Assembly: GCA_964629875.1 (NCBI GenBank) | Contig: CAZVRK010000009.1 | Location: 1-64,000 of the forward strand | From: UBA3495 sp964629875 | GTDB lineage: Bacteria > Chloroflexota > Dehalococcoidia > Lucifugimonadales > UBA3495 | Direction: 5' to 3' | DNA length: 64,000 nucleotides | In this document: one piece after another, positions 34,259 to 42,784 of the stretch | How the letters are laid out: each line of letters opens with the position of its first letter | Position numbering within the stretch: position 1 is the first letter of the stretch | Position numbers and translations under genes: made by a program | The notes under the pieces: model-generated | The model's input: only the letters and a program-made list of their open reading frames with translations | What the model was told of the DNA's origin: nothing | Databases searched by the model: none

Positions 34259-34930
34259 ATGTTAGGCATAGATACAATAATATTTGATTTTGACGGCGTG
34301 ATAATCGATACGGAAACGCCAGACTTTCTTACATGGCAGAAAACATTCCAGTCGTTTGGAGTGCATTTAGAAATGGAGTTGTGGCTTGATCATGTTGGCG
34401 GGAGGTCTTCGCAATTTGATGTATTTAAGCACTTGCAGGATTTAACAGGGTTAACTTTGGATGAGTCAGAGATTAAACAGGGAAGGCGTAGGGAATACTT
34501 AGATCTTGTTGAATCCTACCCTCTCATGCCCGGAGTATTGGATTATCTGGAAATATGTAAGAGTAATGCATTGAGGGTAGGATTAGCTTCTAGTTCCCCC
34601 AGAGACTGGGTTGAGGGGCACCTCTCTCGAATGGATATTTTGGAGTATTTTGACTGCATAAGATCAAGCGATGATGTTCGTAACGCTAAGCCACACCCGG
34701 ATCTTTATATATCATGTATGGAGGGTCTGAAGGCGACCCCCAAGAGTTCCATGGCAATAGAAGACTCTCTTAATGGCGTTACTGCTGCCAAAGGAGCAGA
34801 CATGTGGTGTGTGGCAATTCCTAATTCCATTACTACTTACTTGCCGTTTGAAAAAGCTGACTTGGTTTTGGAATCCCTTGCTGAAGTCAGCCTACTGGAT
34901 TTAATAAACGAACTGTTATCAAAGCGTTAG
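34259..34930 (+). CDS. HAD-superfamily hydrolase (beta-phosphoglucomutase/phosphatase subfamily)
   Basis: A 223-residue HAD protein with the four motifs in order: FDFDGVIIDTE (nucleophile Asp10, acid/base Asp12), LASSSP, KPHPDLY (Lys) and AIEDSLNGVTAAKGA. A helical cap lies between motif I and II. This arrangement (cap C1, subfamily IA v3) is seen in beta-phosphoglucomutase and in sugar-phosphate or phosphoglycolate phosphatases. The substrate is not determined. It ends 13 bases from the convergent alcohol dehydrogenase gene. Confidence 0.85.
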   Translation: MLGIDTIIFDFDGVIIDTETPDFLTWQKTFQSFGVHLEMELWLDHVGGRSSQFDVFKHLQDLTGLTLDESEIKQGRRREYLDLVESYPLMPGVLDYLEICKSNALRVGLASSSPRDWVEGHLSRMDILEYFDCIRSSDDVRNAKPHPDLYISCMEGLKATPKSSMAIEDSLNGVTAAKGADMWCVAIPNSITTYLPFEKADLVLESLAEVSLLDLINELLSKR

Positions 34931-34943
34931 TAACTACATGCGT

Positions 34944-36050
34944 TTATGGTATCAACACGGCTCTTGTAACCTCTGTTTGCCTTTGTGCCCATTCTGAATG
35001 AGCAAAAGCCTCGTTAACATCGGCAAGCGGATATTTATGGGATACGAGTTTTTCGAAAGGCAGCTTATCCTGGTTACGGACTAGATAGTCTAGTAATGTT
35101 GGAAGTAAAGAGGGCTTGTACATTCGTGATCCTAATATATTCTTTCCGGATAGGAGCTTTGAAGGATCAATAGACACTTCTCTACCTCTGACAATATCAC
35201 CTATTTCTATGAACGATCCCCCGTTGCTCAACATATCTATGCCTTCTGCTAATAGCTCAGCTCTCCCTACTAATTCCATCACTACATCAGCGCCGCGCCC
35301 ATCTGTTAATTCCCAAACGCGGCGAATTCTTGTCTCCGGAGTGTTGAATTCTTCGATATTTATAGTATCGTCTGCTCCAAATTCTTCTGCGAGTTGTAAG
35401 CGGTTATCGAGCCGGTCAAGCACGATTACTCTTGAGGCACCCATTTCTTTAGCCATTGCTGTTGCGTGAAGGCCTAATCCACCGGCTCCTTGTATGACGA
35501 CATAGTCACCTTCACTTAAATTTGCTCTTTGTAAGCCTGTTGTAACCGTTCCCATGGCGCAATTTACAGGTCCTAATATTTCATCAGGTAGTTCATCTGG
35601 AACTCGGAAAAATGGATGTCTAGGTGGTAGATACAGAAAATCCGCATAGGTGCCGGTGAAATAAGGCCATACTCCTGCCGTTGGGTATTCCCTGTTGGCA
35701 CACCAGTTTGTATTACCTTTTAGACAGAGATGACACTTATGGCAGGGAAACACAGCAGCGTACACTATTCTATCGCCTTTTTTAATCGGTGTTCCTAATG
35801 TATCTGTCGATAAACCTTCGCCTAGGATTTCGACGACTCCTGTTCCCTCGTGGCCCATAACTCTCCCAGTGGCCGGAAGAGGCATGTATTGCTGTGTTTG
35901 ATCTCCGCGATATGTGTGCAGGTCTGATCCGCAGATGCCTGACTGAGTCATACGTAATATGATGGCGCCTGATTCAGGTTCAGGCACATCGTATTCTTCG
36001 ATTTCAAAAGGTTTTCCGTATTCTTTGACGACGACTATTCGACCCTTCAT
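34944..36050 (-). CDS. zinc-dependent alcohol dehydrogenase (MDR family)
   Basis: A 368-residue medium-chain dehydrogenase. The catalytic zinc ligands are Cys40 (SGICGSDLHTY), His67 and Glu68 (GHEG). The structural zinc site has four cysteines at 103, 106, 109 and 117. The NAD(P) motif VVIQGAGGLGLHA is in the C-terminal half with a typical beta2 acid (VLDR) that favours NAD. It would oxidise an alcohol or polyol; relatives include threonine and sorbitol dehydrogenases, and here no partner enzymes reveal the substrate. Start: ATG with AGGAGG seven bases upstream. Confidence 0.88.
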   Translation of the reverse strand: MKGRIVVVKEYGKPFEIEEYDVPEPESGAIILRMTQSGICGSDLHTYRGDQTQQYMPLPATGRVMGHEGTGVVEILGEGLSTDTLGTPIKKGDRIVYAAVFPCHKCHLCLKGNTNWCANREYPTAGVWPYFTGTYADFLYLPPRHPFFRVPDELPDEILGPVNCAMGTVTTGLQRANLSEGDYVVIQGAGGLGLHATAMAKEMGASRVIVLDRLDNRLQLAEEFGADDTINIEEFNTPETRIRRVWELTDGRGADVVMELVGRAELLAEGIDMLSNGGSFIEIGDIVRGREVSIDPSKLLSGKNILGSRMYKPSLLPTLLDYLVRNQDKLPFEKLVSHKYPLADVNEAFAHSEWAQRQTEVTRAVLIP

Positions 36051-36229
36051 AAGTTCCTCCTGTCAAATGTCTTTCACTTAAGTCTTGCTATCCTAGCATA
36101 GAAGTACCGGGTGGGTGTATAACAGAGCTTGTATATTGGACAGGTAGATATATTTATCTTAAATTATCTGCAATTACACGTAGTATTACATAATGATTGG
36201 GCAGCACGGTTCATCACAGGGGGAGTAAT

Positions 36230-36661
36230 TTGAAAATCGCTATCAGTTCAGACCATGCGGGATTTTTATATAAAGAAAAGATAATCTCGTCTTTAGTAAG
36301 CCAAGGGCATATGGTTGATGATATGGGGACTTATAGTCTTGAATCGGTAGATTATCCTCAATGGATAAGACCGGTTGCCAAGGCTGTTGCGGCAGGAGAT
36401 TATGAAAGAGGGATTGTGCTGGGCGGCTCAGGAAATGGCGAAGCCATAGTCGCTAACAAAGTTAAAGGAGTTCGTTGTACCCTCTGCTGGAATGTACAGT
36501 CAGCTGAATTTGCTCGCCAGCATAATGATGCGAATGTATTGTCACTGGGCGAAAGATTGGTTCCTGAAGCTGATCTGTTGGCTATAGTAGAGACCTGGCT
36601 GAATACGGAGTTTGAAGGTGGTCGCCATTTACGTCGAGTGCAACAAATTGAAGAAGATTAA
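36230..36661 (+). CDS. rpiB: ribose-5-phosphate isomerase B, mycobacterial-type active site
   Basis: Interconverts ribose 5-phosphate and ribulose 5-phosphate. The start is a TTG at 36230 behind GGGGGAG, giving 143 residues starting with KIAISSDHAGF. The catalytic loop reads GGSGNGEAIVANKV, as in Mycobacterium RpiB, where a Glu replaces the Cys base of the E. coli enzyme. His and Arg residues for phosphate binding (AISSDHAG, RQHNDANVLSLGERL) are present. It is the first gene of a likely operon with the VLRF1-like gene 34 bases downstream and mutS2. Confidence 0.9.
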   Translation: MKIAISSDHAGFLYKEKIISSLVSQGHMVDDMGTYSLESVDYPQWIRPVAKAVAAGDYERGIVLGGSGNGEAIVANKVKGVRCTLCWNVQSAEFARQHNDANVLSLGERLVPEADLLAIVETWLNTEFEGGRHLRRVQQIEED

Positions 36662-36695
36662 TCAAAATTTGCTGTACCTGTTTAGGGAATTCTAA

Positions 36696-37472
36696 ATGAC
36701 GTCTATAAAAGAATTCTTCTCAGATGTAGAAGATAAATCGTTTGTATGGATCGGTAGATCGAAACTTTTACAGATGTTGCCCCGTGCCGGAGAACCTAAA
36801 ACTTCCTCGTGTATCTATGTCCGCCCAGGGGATAATGCTGAGTGGATAGCGTCGGATGAAACTTGGAAAGATCGCTGGGATATATTAGCTTCGAAAATTG
36901 GTGGCGAAGTGTTAAATAATGACACAGGCGTCTTGTGCATTCAGTTTGATGATTACGGAATTGTGGTTGTACCCCCATTTCCGCTGGCTCAAAATAGGCA
37001 ATACGATCATCTAAATTATGATGAATTAAATAAATCCTTGTCGCTAGATTATCTGGTTGGTGTGATCTTGCTGAGACTAGGCAGATTTTCGGTAGCTATT
37101 TTTAAGGGAACTGAACTAGTTGCATCAAAAACAGATAGCAGGTTTGTAAAAGGAAGACATAAAAAAGGGGGCTCTTCACAGCGCCGATTTGAGAGAATTA
37201 GGGAAGGCCAAAGTAGGAAGTTGTTCGACAAGGTTTGTGAGACTGTGGGAAATACATTCGAACCTTATAGACAGGGTCCAGATTATGTATTGATTGGTGG
37301 TGATGAGATTACTATCAATAACTTCCTAAAAGTATGCCCCAAGATCGCAGCTCTAAAATCCAAAATATTAAGTAGGCGCCTGAATATTAGAGACCCTAAG
37401 AGAGATACTCTAGAACATGTGGGGAATTTGCTTTGGCAAAGTAGGGTTTATTTCTTTCATTGGAATGAATAA
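36696..37472 (+). CDS. VLRF1-like peptidyl-tRNA hydrolase / release factor (Vms1-like, eRF1 superfamily)
   Basis: A 258-residue protein. The segment RLGRFSVAIFKGTELVASKTDSRFVKG leads into GRHKKGGSSQRRF at 153-165, followed by ERIREGQSRK. This basic loop with a GGxxQ core is the hallmark of the VLRF1 branch of the eRF1 family (yeast Vms1, human ANKZF1, actinobacterial acVLRF1), where the glutamine (here Gln162) replaces the GGQ of eRF1. Vms1 releases nascent chains from stalled 60S-tRNA complexes. The C-terminal part resembles the accompanying helical domain. It lies directly upstream of mutS2. Assignment rests on motif similarity and needs a profile search. Confidence 0.72.
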   Translation: MTSIKEFFSDVEDKSFVWIGRSKLLQMLPRAGEPKTSSCIYVRPGDNAEWIASDETWKDRWDILASKIGGEVLNNDTGVLCIQFDDYGIVVVPPFPLAQNRQYDHLNYDELNKSLSLDYLVGVILLRLGRFSVAIFKGTELVASKTDSRFVKGRHKKGGSSQRRFERIREGQSRKLFDKVCETVGNTFEPYRQGPDYVLIGGDEITINNFLKVCPKIAALKSKILSRRLNIRDPKRDTLEHVGNLLWQSRVYFFHWNE

Positions 37473-37526
37473 GGTGATTATAGCTATGATATCCTCACAA
37501 GGATTCTTTGATAAAGTGACTCGGAC

Positions 37527-39953
37527 ATGAATGTTAATAGTATAGGCGGATTTGATACGGCAGCATATTTACTCGAATTTGAACAGATCCGACATCACCT
37601 TGCGGGGCTGACACACACTGATTCGGGTCGCGACACGGCCATGCATGTAACCCCATCAGCAAATTTCTTCGATGTGGTTAGTAATCAGCAAGAAACTTCT
37701 GAAGCTTGTCATTTGATCAACTTAGGCGTTGGATTAGAGTTTGGACCACCTGAAGATATTAGAAACCTCATAAATAGAGCTAACTTAGGCGGGGTATTAA
37801 GCGGTTCCGAGTTACTATTGATTAGGGGGATGGTAGACGCTTCTATCAGTAATAGGTTTTTGCTCAAACGCCACGAAGAACTGCCGATACTCAGCGGAAT
37901 GGCAGAAACCTTGCCAGACCTAGGAATAGTTACAAGGTCTATTGAGAGGGCGATAGGAGAGTCGGGGGAAGTATTGGATCAGGCGAGTCCTGCGTTAGGA
38001 ACTCTCAGAAGAGAATCACAACAAGCATTCAATAATCTGAATAACGTTATCGATCGGCATTTGCGACGCTTGGAAAGGCAAGGACTTTTGCAGGAACCAA
38101 TCGTAACTGAACGTAACGGTCGGATGGTGTTGCTAGTAAAGGCGGAAATGAAATATAGAGTGCCTGGTATCGTTCACGATGTGTCTGATAGTGGTGCCAC
38201 TGTATTTGTTGAGCCAATTGCTGCTATCGATCTGGGTAATCGTTGGCGTGAAGCGCGGTCTGCGGAAAATAGGGAAGAGCAGATCATTCTCAGGGATTTG
38301 TCAGAGCTCATCGGCTATATGTCTGACGAATGTACGCAAATGTTAGATGTGATGGCAAGGCTTGATATGGCTTTCGCTAAGGGTACATATGCGATCAACA
38401 CAAAATCAGTTGCTCCAGAGGTGAAAAATTCATCATACGGAGACAGGCATCTCAGAATGATGGGAGCGCGACATCCTTTATTGAGTGGTGATGTTGTCCC
38501 TATAAATATGGAGATAGACGATCAGAATAGCGTAATGCTCATAACAGGCCCTAATGCTGGCGGTAAAACGGTTGCACTCAAGACAGCGGGCCTTCTTGTA
38601 CTAATGGCTCATTCGGGCCTATACGTTCCTGCTAGAGAAGTTAGCATGCCGTTCTTTGACGGTATTTACGTTGACATTGGAGATCAGCAAAGTATTGAAC
38701 AATCTTTGTCTACATTCAGTTCACATATCCATAACCTGAACAAGATATTAAGTTCAATCACTTCAAAATCATTAGTGTTAATAGATGAACTAGGAACCAG
38801 TACGGATCCTGAGGAAGGAGCTGCTCTCGCCGAAGCAGTATTAAATCATTTTTGTTATCAACGAGTAATGACTATAGCTACTACCCATCATCGAAGAGTC
38901 GCCCAGTATGTTCAAGAACAAAATGGAATGATGAACGCGAGTGTAGATCTTGATCCGGTTACATTTGAACCTACATATCACGTTACATCAGGGTTGCCTG
39001 GTAGAAGTTATGCTATGACTATTGCTGCTAGATTAGGATTAATGCGGTCGATAATAGATGACGCCCAATCTAGGATGTCACAAGAAGATCGTGAATCTGA
39101 AGAACTCTTGAGAGATTTAAGGGTAAGTCGTACCACTATAGAAACGATGAGACAGGAAGCCGAGGAGACGTTACTTTCAGCTAAGCACAAAGAAGAAAAT
39201 CTAGATGCTCAATTGAATGAAGTGGAAACAATCAAAATACAAATTGTTGAACAGGCTCGTTTAGAACTTCAGAGTCGAATAACAGGTATTCAGCAGAGTT
39301 TAGACAGGGCCGAAAGGTTACTCAAAGACAAGCAAAACTCTGGTTCGCCTGACAATTTCAACATAGAAAGCCAGAAGGACATTGTCCAAGATATACAGCA
39401 GGAAATATCTAAACCCGACTGGCAGCCCATACTATTAGAAAGAGATCGTTGGCAAGATCAACTCAAGATTGGAGATCGAGTTTTTATCATGGGCGTTCCT
39501 AGACCTGTTGAAGTATTGACTCTAGTAGACGACGAAAATAATGTTGAGGTGCTAATGGGGACAATGCGCGCAAAAGTTCCTGTGTATCAACTTGATAAAC
39601 GAGCTGATGAATATCCGGACACAGGTGAATATCGACGACCAGATAGTTTAGGAGATAGGTATCGGCAAATATCTGGTGTAGGGGTATTTTCGCGTTCTGC
39701 CGGGCGGATCCGGCCTACAGAAGAAATTAATCTGCATGGCCAGAGAGTAGAAGACGCTTTGACTAATGTGGAACAATTTCTGAATGACGCATCGTTGGGT
39801 AATCTTGAGATAGTGCGGATAGTTCATGGAAAAGGGACTGGCATTCTTCGCCAAGCTGTAAGAGAGTACCTTGATGGGCATCCACTAGTGGTCAATTGGG
39901 CTTCTGATGAGGGACCGGCTGGAAACGGTGTGACGGTAGCGTGGCTAAGCTAG
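37527..39953 (+). CDS. mutS2: MutS2, ribosome-associated ATPase/endonuclease with Smr domain
   Basis: An 808-residue MutS2. The lever/clamp region (about 150-260) has the helical pattern GTLRRESQQAFNNLNNVID, Walker A GPNAGGKT is at 341-348, Walker B LVLIDE at 416-421, and the C-terminal Smr domain (about 732-808) has LHGQRVEDA and VHGKGTGILR. It lacks the mismatch-recognition domain of MutS. In Bacillus subtilis, MutS2 binds collided ribosomes and splits or rescues them through the ATPase and Smr parts; older work saw it as a recombination suppressor. The gene begins 54 bases after the VLRF1-like gene, so the two are probably one operon. Confidence 0.96.
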   Translation: MNVNSIGGFDTAAYLLEFEQIRHHLAGLTHTDSGRDTAMHVTPSANFFDVVSNQQETSEACHLINLGVGLEFGPPEDIRNLINRANLGGVLSGSELLLIRGMVDASISNRFLLKRHEELPILSGMAETLPDLGIVTRSIERAIGESGEVLDQASPALGTLRRESQQAFNNLNNVIDRHLRRLERQGLLQEPIVTERNGRMVLLVKAEMKYRVPGIVHDVSDSGATVFVEPIAAIDLGNRWREARSAENREEQIILRDLSELIGYMSDECTQMLDVMARLDMAFAKGTYAINTKSVAPEVKNSSYGDRHLRMMGARHPLLSGDVVPINMEIDDQNSVMLITGPNAGGKTVALKTAGLLVLMAHSGLYVPAREVSMPFFDGIYVDIGDQQSIEQSLSTFSSHIHNLNKILSSITSKSLVLIDELGTSTDPEEGAALAEAVLNHFCYQRVMTIATTHHRRVAQYVQEQNGMMNASVDLDPVTFEPTYHVTSGLPGRSYAMTIAARLGLMRSIIDDAQSRMSQEDRESEELLRDLRVSRTTIETMRQEAEETLLSAKHKEENLDAQLNEVETIKIQIVEQARLELQSRITGIQQSLDRAERLLKDKQNSGSPDNFNIESQKDIVQDIQQEISKPDWQPILLERDRWQDQLKIGDRVFIMGVPRPVEVLTLVDDENNVEVLMGTMRAKVPVYQLDKRADEYPDTGEYRRPDSLGDRYRQISGVGVFSRSAGRIRPTEEINLHGQRVEDALTNVEQFLNDASLGNLEIVRIVHGKGTGILRQAVREYLDGHPLVVNWASDEGPAGNGVTVAWLS

Positions 39954-39955
39954 CA

Positions 39956-40023
39956 TTTGATATAGCGGTCCTTTCTTAAGAGAAAGGACCGCTGGTGGTG
40001 GGGACTAATTAGTCTATATCAAA
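39956..40023. terminator. complex hairpin region after mutS2
   Basis: Core hairpin: AGCGGTCCTTTCT (39964-39976) pairs with its complement at 39981-39993 around a 4-base loop. Outside it, TTTGATATAG (39956-39965) is repeated inverted as CTATATCAAA (40014-40023), and GACTAATTAGTC (40003-40014) is a palindrome. No long T-run follows the core. It lies between mutS2 and the convergent lipoprotein gene. Confidence 0.65.
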
Positions 40024-40031
40024 GATTCGAA

Positions 40032-40910
40032 TCACCTGCGGAGATTATCTGCGCAAGTATTGCCATTTGCGTTGCTATTGGAACCGTCAGGGCATAATGT
40101 GTCATCCCAAATCGCCCCCCCGAAAATGGTGCTGTTCATTGAGGCGTCATTGAAGTCTGCTCCCGTGAGGTCAGCATACTTCAGGACCGTTCTGTTAAGA
40201 TCGGTTAAGCTGAAAGCACTGTAACGAAGATCTGCCAAAGTCAAGTTAGCTCCATTAAAATTGGCATTAATGGCCACGACGTCGTTCAAATTAGCCCAAC
40301 TTAGATCAGCATCACTTAAGTCTGCTTCAGTTAATCCAGCACTTGTTAGATCTGCGCTATATAGATCAGCTCCCTTTAAATCAGCTCTTACTAGGTTAGC
40401 TCTTTGCAAAGAGACTTCTCTCATAATGGCATTGTCTAGTACTGCTCCGTTTAAATCCGCTCGGCTGAGGTCAGCGCCCGTTAGATCTGCTTCGCGGAGT
40501 ACGATATCTCTCAGGTCTAATCCGCTTAAATCACACCCTGCTAAATCGACTCCTATTCCACGCACTTCGCAATCTTTATCTGTTAAGTCGACCTGATCAT
40601 TGCAGATCAGGTTTCCATCTGCGTCAAATCCAATAAGGAATCGACCCAACGGACATTTTTGCGCAGCAAATTGAATGACTGATGCTTCTCCAGCTGGACC
40701 TGGGTTACCTTTAGCACCCTGTGGACCTGCTGGGCCTTGAGGTCCTTGATCGCCTTTGGGCCCTTGAGGTCCAGGGATGACACTTGCTGAGGATTCGTTG
40801 GAAATAAGCTCTAATCCGGCCTCTTCAGAACTTGGTTCTGGGCCGTTACAGCCTATCAGTAAGAGACTCATAAGAGTAATTAGGGTTAATAGATATACTC
40901 TCGACACCAC
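40032..40910 (-). CDS. lipoprotein with collagen-like stretch and pentapeptide repeats
   Basis: A 292-residue exported lipoprotein. The signal peptide ends in LLLIGC with lipidated Cys21. Residues 46-74 are Gly-X-Y triplets (PGPQGPKGDQGPQGPAGP), a collagen-like segment. From about 120 to 270 come pentapeptide repeats with A(D/N)LXX spacing (ADLTGADLSRADLNGA), which fold as a right-handed quadrilateral beta-helix. The C terminus has a CPDG...TC cysteine pair. The start is a GTG behind GGGGGG; an in-frame GTG follows immediately. It probably stands on the cell surface as a stalk plus helix. Function is unknown. Confidence 0.85.
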   Translation of the reverse strand: MVSRVYLLTLITLMSLLLIGCNGPEPSSEEAGLELISNESSASVIPGPQGPKGDQGPQGPAGPQGAKGNPGPAGEASVIQFAAQKCPLGRFLIGFDADGNLICNDQVDLTDKDCEVRGIGVDLAGCDLSGLDLRDIVLREADLTGADLSRADLNGAVLDNAIMREVSLQRANLVRADLKGADLYSADLTSAGLTEADLSDADLSWANLNDVVAINANFNGANLTLADLRYSAFSLTDLNRTVLKYADLTGADFNDASMNSTIFGGAIWDDTLCPDGSNSNANGNTCADNLRR

Positions 40911-41081
40911 ACACCCCCCATCCGGGAAAATATCTATAATAGTAGGCCACTCATATTTATAATGATATGACCCGATTACACTTGGATTGTAATACTTTCA
41001 CATAGATACAGACCCATGTTTAAAATGCGGATTTGCAGCATTTTGTTGTACATATTCGTCTACGTAGAACCAAAAATGTGG

Positions 41082-41885
41082 CTATAATCCTTGAAACCAA
41101 GGCATGCGCTTTTGACTAAAGGCTTTTATGCCTTCTTGGAAATCGGTACTATGAGCTATATCCCCAATGGCAGTGGTTTCATCCTTGAGTTGGGATTCTA
41201 AATCTTGAGACCAGCTGTTATTGAGCAATTGCTTTACTTTACCAAAAGCTACTGTTGGGTTCTTTGCCATCCGGTGAGCTATTTCCAGAGAATGACGCTC
41301 AAAATTATCTGAAGGCACTACTTGCTCCACTAAACCCATTTCACGCGCGTATTCGGCTCCGATAGGCTGGCTAGCCGTGTATAGCTCGATGGCCTTGCCC
41401 ATTCCTAATAGACGTGGCAATAGGTATGTTGACCCTCCGTCTGCTGTAGCCCCAATATTCCCATATGCCATCAAAAATCTCGCATTACTTGAGGCGATTC
41501 TAAGGTCGCATGCTAGGGCTAAACTGAATCCTGCTCCGGCTGCTACTCCGTTTACTGCAGCTATAACAGGCTTGTTTAGCATCCGTATGGGTATAATAAC
41601 TTCATTGTGTAGCGAGTCTGCAAGAGACTGTATATATACTGATAAAGCGTCTGGTCCTCCAGTTTCGAGTTGTTGTACTAGTGCTTTAACATCTGCACCA
41701 GAGCAAAATGCGGGACCTGTACCGGTAATGTACACTGCTCGTATATTACGTTTTTCACAGGATTTCAGAGCTGCTCCGATATGTTGAATCATGGATTGCG
41801 ATAATGCATTTCTCGTATCGTTATGATCAAGCCTTATGATAGCTAAAGCGTCGTCAATAATTAATCGTACTGGTTCTTTTTCCAT
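41082..41885 (-). CDS. enoyl-CoA hydratase/isomerase family protein
   Basis: A 267-residue crotonase-fold protein. The first oxyanion-hole region is GTGPAFCSGADVKALV and the second is AAVNGVAAGAGFSLALACDLRIAS. The glutamates that catalyse hydration in enoyl-CoA hydratase are not clearly both present: in FLMAYGNIGATADGGSTYLLPRL the position is taken by Asp, as in isomerase or 1,2-epoxyphenylacetyl-CoA isomerase (PaaG) types. The ATG overlaps the stop of the MBL-fold gene (TAATG), so the two are translationally coupled. The substrate should be an acyl-CoA; degradation of aromatics or fatty acids is possible. Confidence 0.85.
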   Translation of the reverse strand: MEKEPVRLIIDDALAIIRLDHNDTRNALSQSMIQHIGAALKSCEKRNIRAVYITGTGPAFCSGADVKALVQQLETGGPDALSVYIQSLADSLHNEVIIPIRMLNKPVIAAVNGVAAGAGFSLALACDLRIASSNARFLMAYGNIGATADGGSTYLLPRLLGMGKAIELYTASQPIGAEYAREMGLVEQVVPSDNFERHSLEIAHRMAKNPTVAFGKVKQLLNNSWSQDLESQLKDETTAIGDIAHSTDFQEGIKAFSQKRMPWFQGL

Positions 41886-42688
41886 TACACTCCTTGCCAG
41901 ATACGGCGATTACCAGATCGGATAAATTTACCGAATCCAGGAGTAGGGAAATGTCCTGCAGAAACCATGAGATTCTCCGCTTCCAATCTATCAAGTATAT
42001 TGTGCCGAGTTTGTCGAGACAGCTGTGGCTGTATATCAAAAATTGGGTTCCAGTCCGTATAGTGTGCTTGTGCGGGATTATGCGCTACATCACCGAGAAC
42101 AAAACATTGTTCTCCATTTGATGTTATAAGTAACGATACGTGCCCAGGGGTATGCCCTGGTGTAGCGACTGTTACTATTTCTGATGTAATAGAATATTCG
42201 TCAGTCATTAGATCTATTAGATTTAAGCTTTCTAAAGGCAGGACTTGGTTTACTATATGTTCGGCGTCTTTGTATATATCAGGCTGTACCCAGTAGTCCC
42301 AATCTGATTTAGGTGCTAAATACCGTGCGTTTGGGAAAGTGGGTATCCCGTTAGTGAAATTCCAGCCTACATGATCAGGATGAAGGTGTGTCATAACAAC
42401 AAGGTCGATCTGACCTGGTGTGATCCCGTTATCTTTTAATTCGTTTATTAAGGTTGCTCCAGGAGCCTGCAATCCGGTGTCGACTAATATCAGCTTCCCA
42501 TCAGATCGGATGATTACAGAGCCGTATCTTGGATGCAAGTGATTATTCTCGTCTAATAACGCTGAAAACTCTGATTTCCATATCTCTAGGTCGCTGTCAG
42601 GGAATACAAAGGTGGGCTCTCGGTCACCGTTGCCATCGCTAACAGATACCATTTCAACATTTCCGATATTGATCTTATGGTTAGACAT
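41885..42688 (-). CDS. MBL-fold metallo-hydrolase
   Basis: A 267-residue metallo-beta-lactamase fold protein. The zinc motif MTHLHPDHVGW (HxHxDH) is clear, a further His comes in TPGHTPGHVSLL, and Asp in FVLGDVAHNPAQ bridges the metals. The type is typical of lactonases, glyoxalase II-like thioesterases and alkylsulfatases. Its translational coupling with an enoyl-CoA hydratase-family gene (TAATG) suggests a thioester or lactone hydrolase in the same catabolic route. AGGAG lies before the ATG. A 24-base perfect palindrome is located 55 bases upstream. Confidence 0.85.
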   Translation of the reverse strand: MSNHKINIGNVEMVSVSDGNGDREPTFVFPDSDLEIWKSEFSALLDENNHLHPRYGSVIIRSDGKLILVDTGLQAPGATLINELKDNGITPGQIDLVVMTHLHPDHVGWNFTNGIPTFPNARYLAPKSDWDYWVQPDIYKDAEHIVNQVLPLESLNLIDLMTDEYSITSEIVTVATPGHTPGHVSLLITSNGEQCFVLGDVAHNPAQAHYTDWNPIFDIQPQLSRQTRHNILDRLEAENLMVSAGHFPTPGFGKFIRSGNRRIWQGV

Positions 42689-42742
42689 GTCATGCTCCTA
42701 TTCTATGATTAGGTTGGGTAGCAATTCGTGATATGTGGAGGC

Positions 42743-42766
42743 TATAGGAGATACGTATCTCCTATA
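42743..42766. promoter_or_regulatory. perfect 24-bp palindrome upstream of the MBL/enoyl-CoA hydratase pair
   Basis: TATAGGAGATAC is followed directly by its exact reverse complement. It lies between the rmuC stop (42785) and the MBL start (42688). There is no loop and no following T-run, so a dimeric regulator operator is more likely than a terminator, though termination after rmuC is not excluded. Confidence 0.55.
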
Positions 42767-42784
42767 ATAGTACATTCGAGGTTA

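Noticed and set aside
39994..40040. Minus-strand CCACCA end with GATTCGAATC, like a tRNA or tmRNA 3' end
   Set aside because: The distance between the T-loop-like sequence and CCA is far too long and no acceptor pairing exists.
40300..40560. Short tandem DNA repeats that could suggest a CRISPR or satellite
   Set aside because: They are the coding repeats of the pentapeptide protein, with degenerate codons and no spacers.
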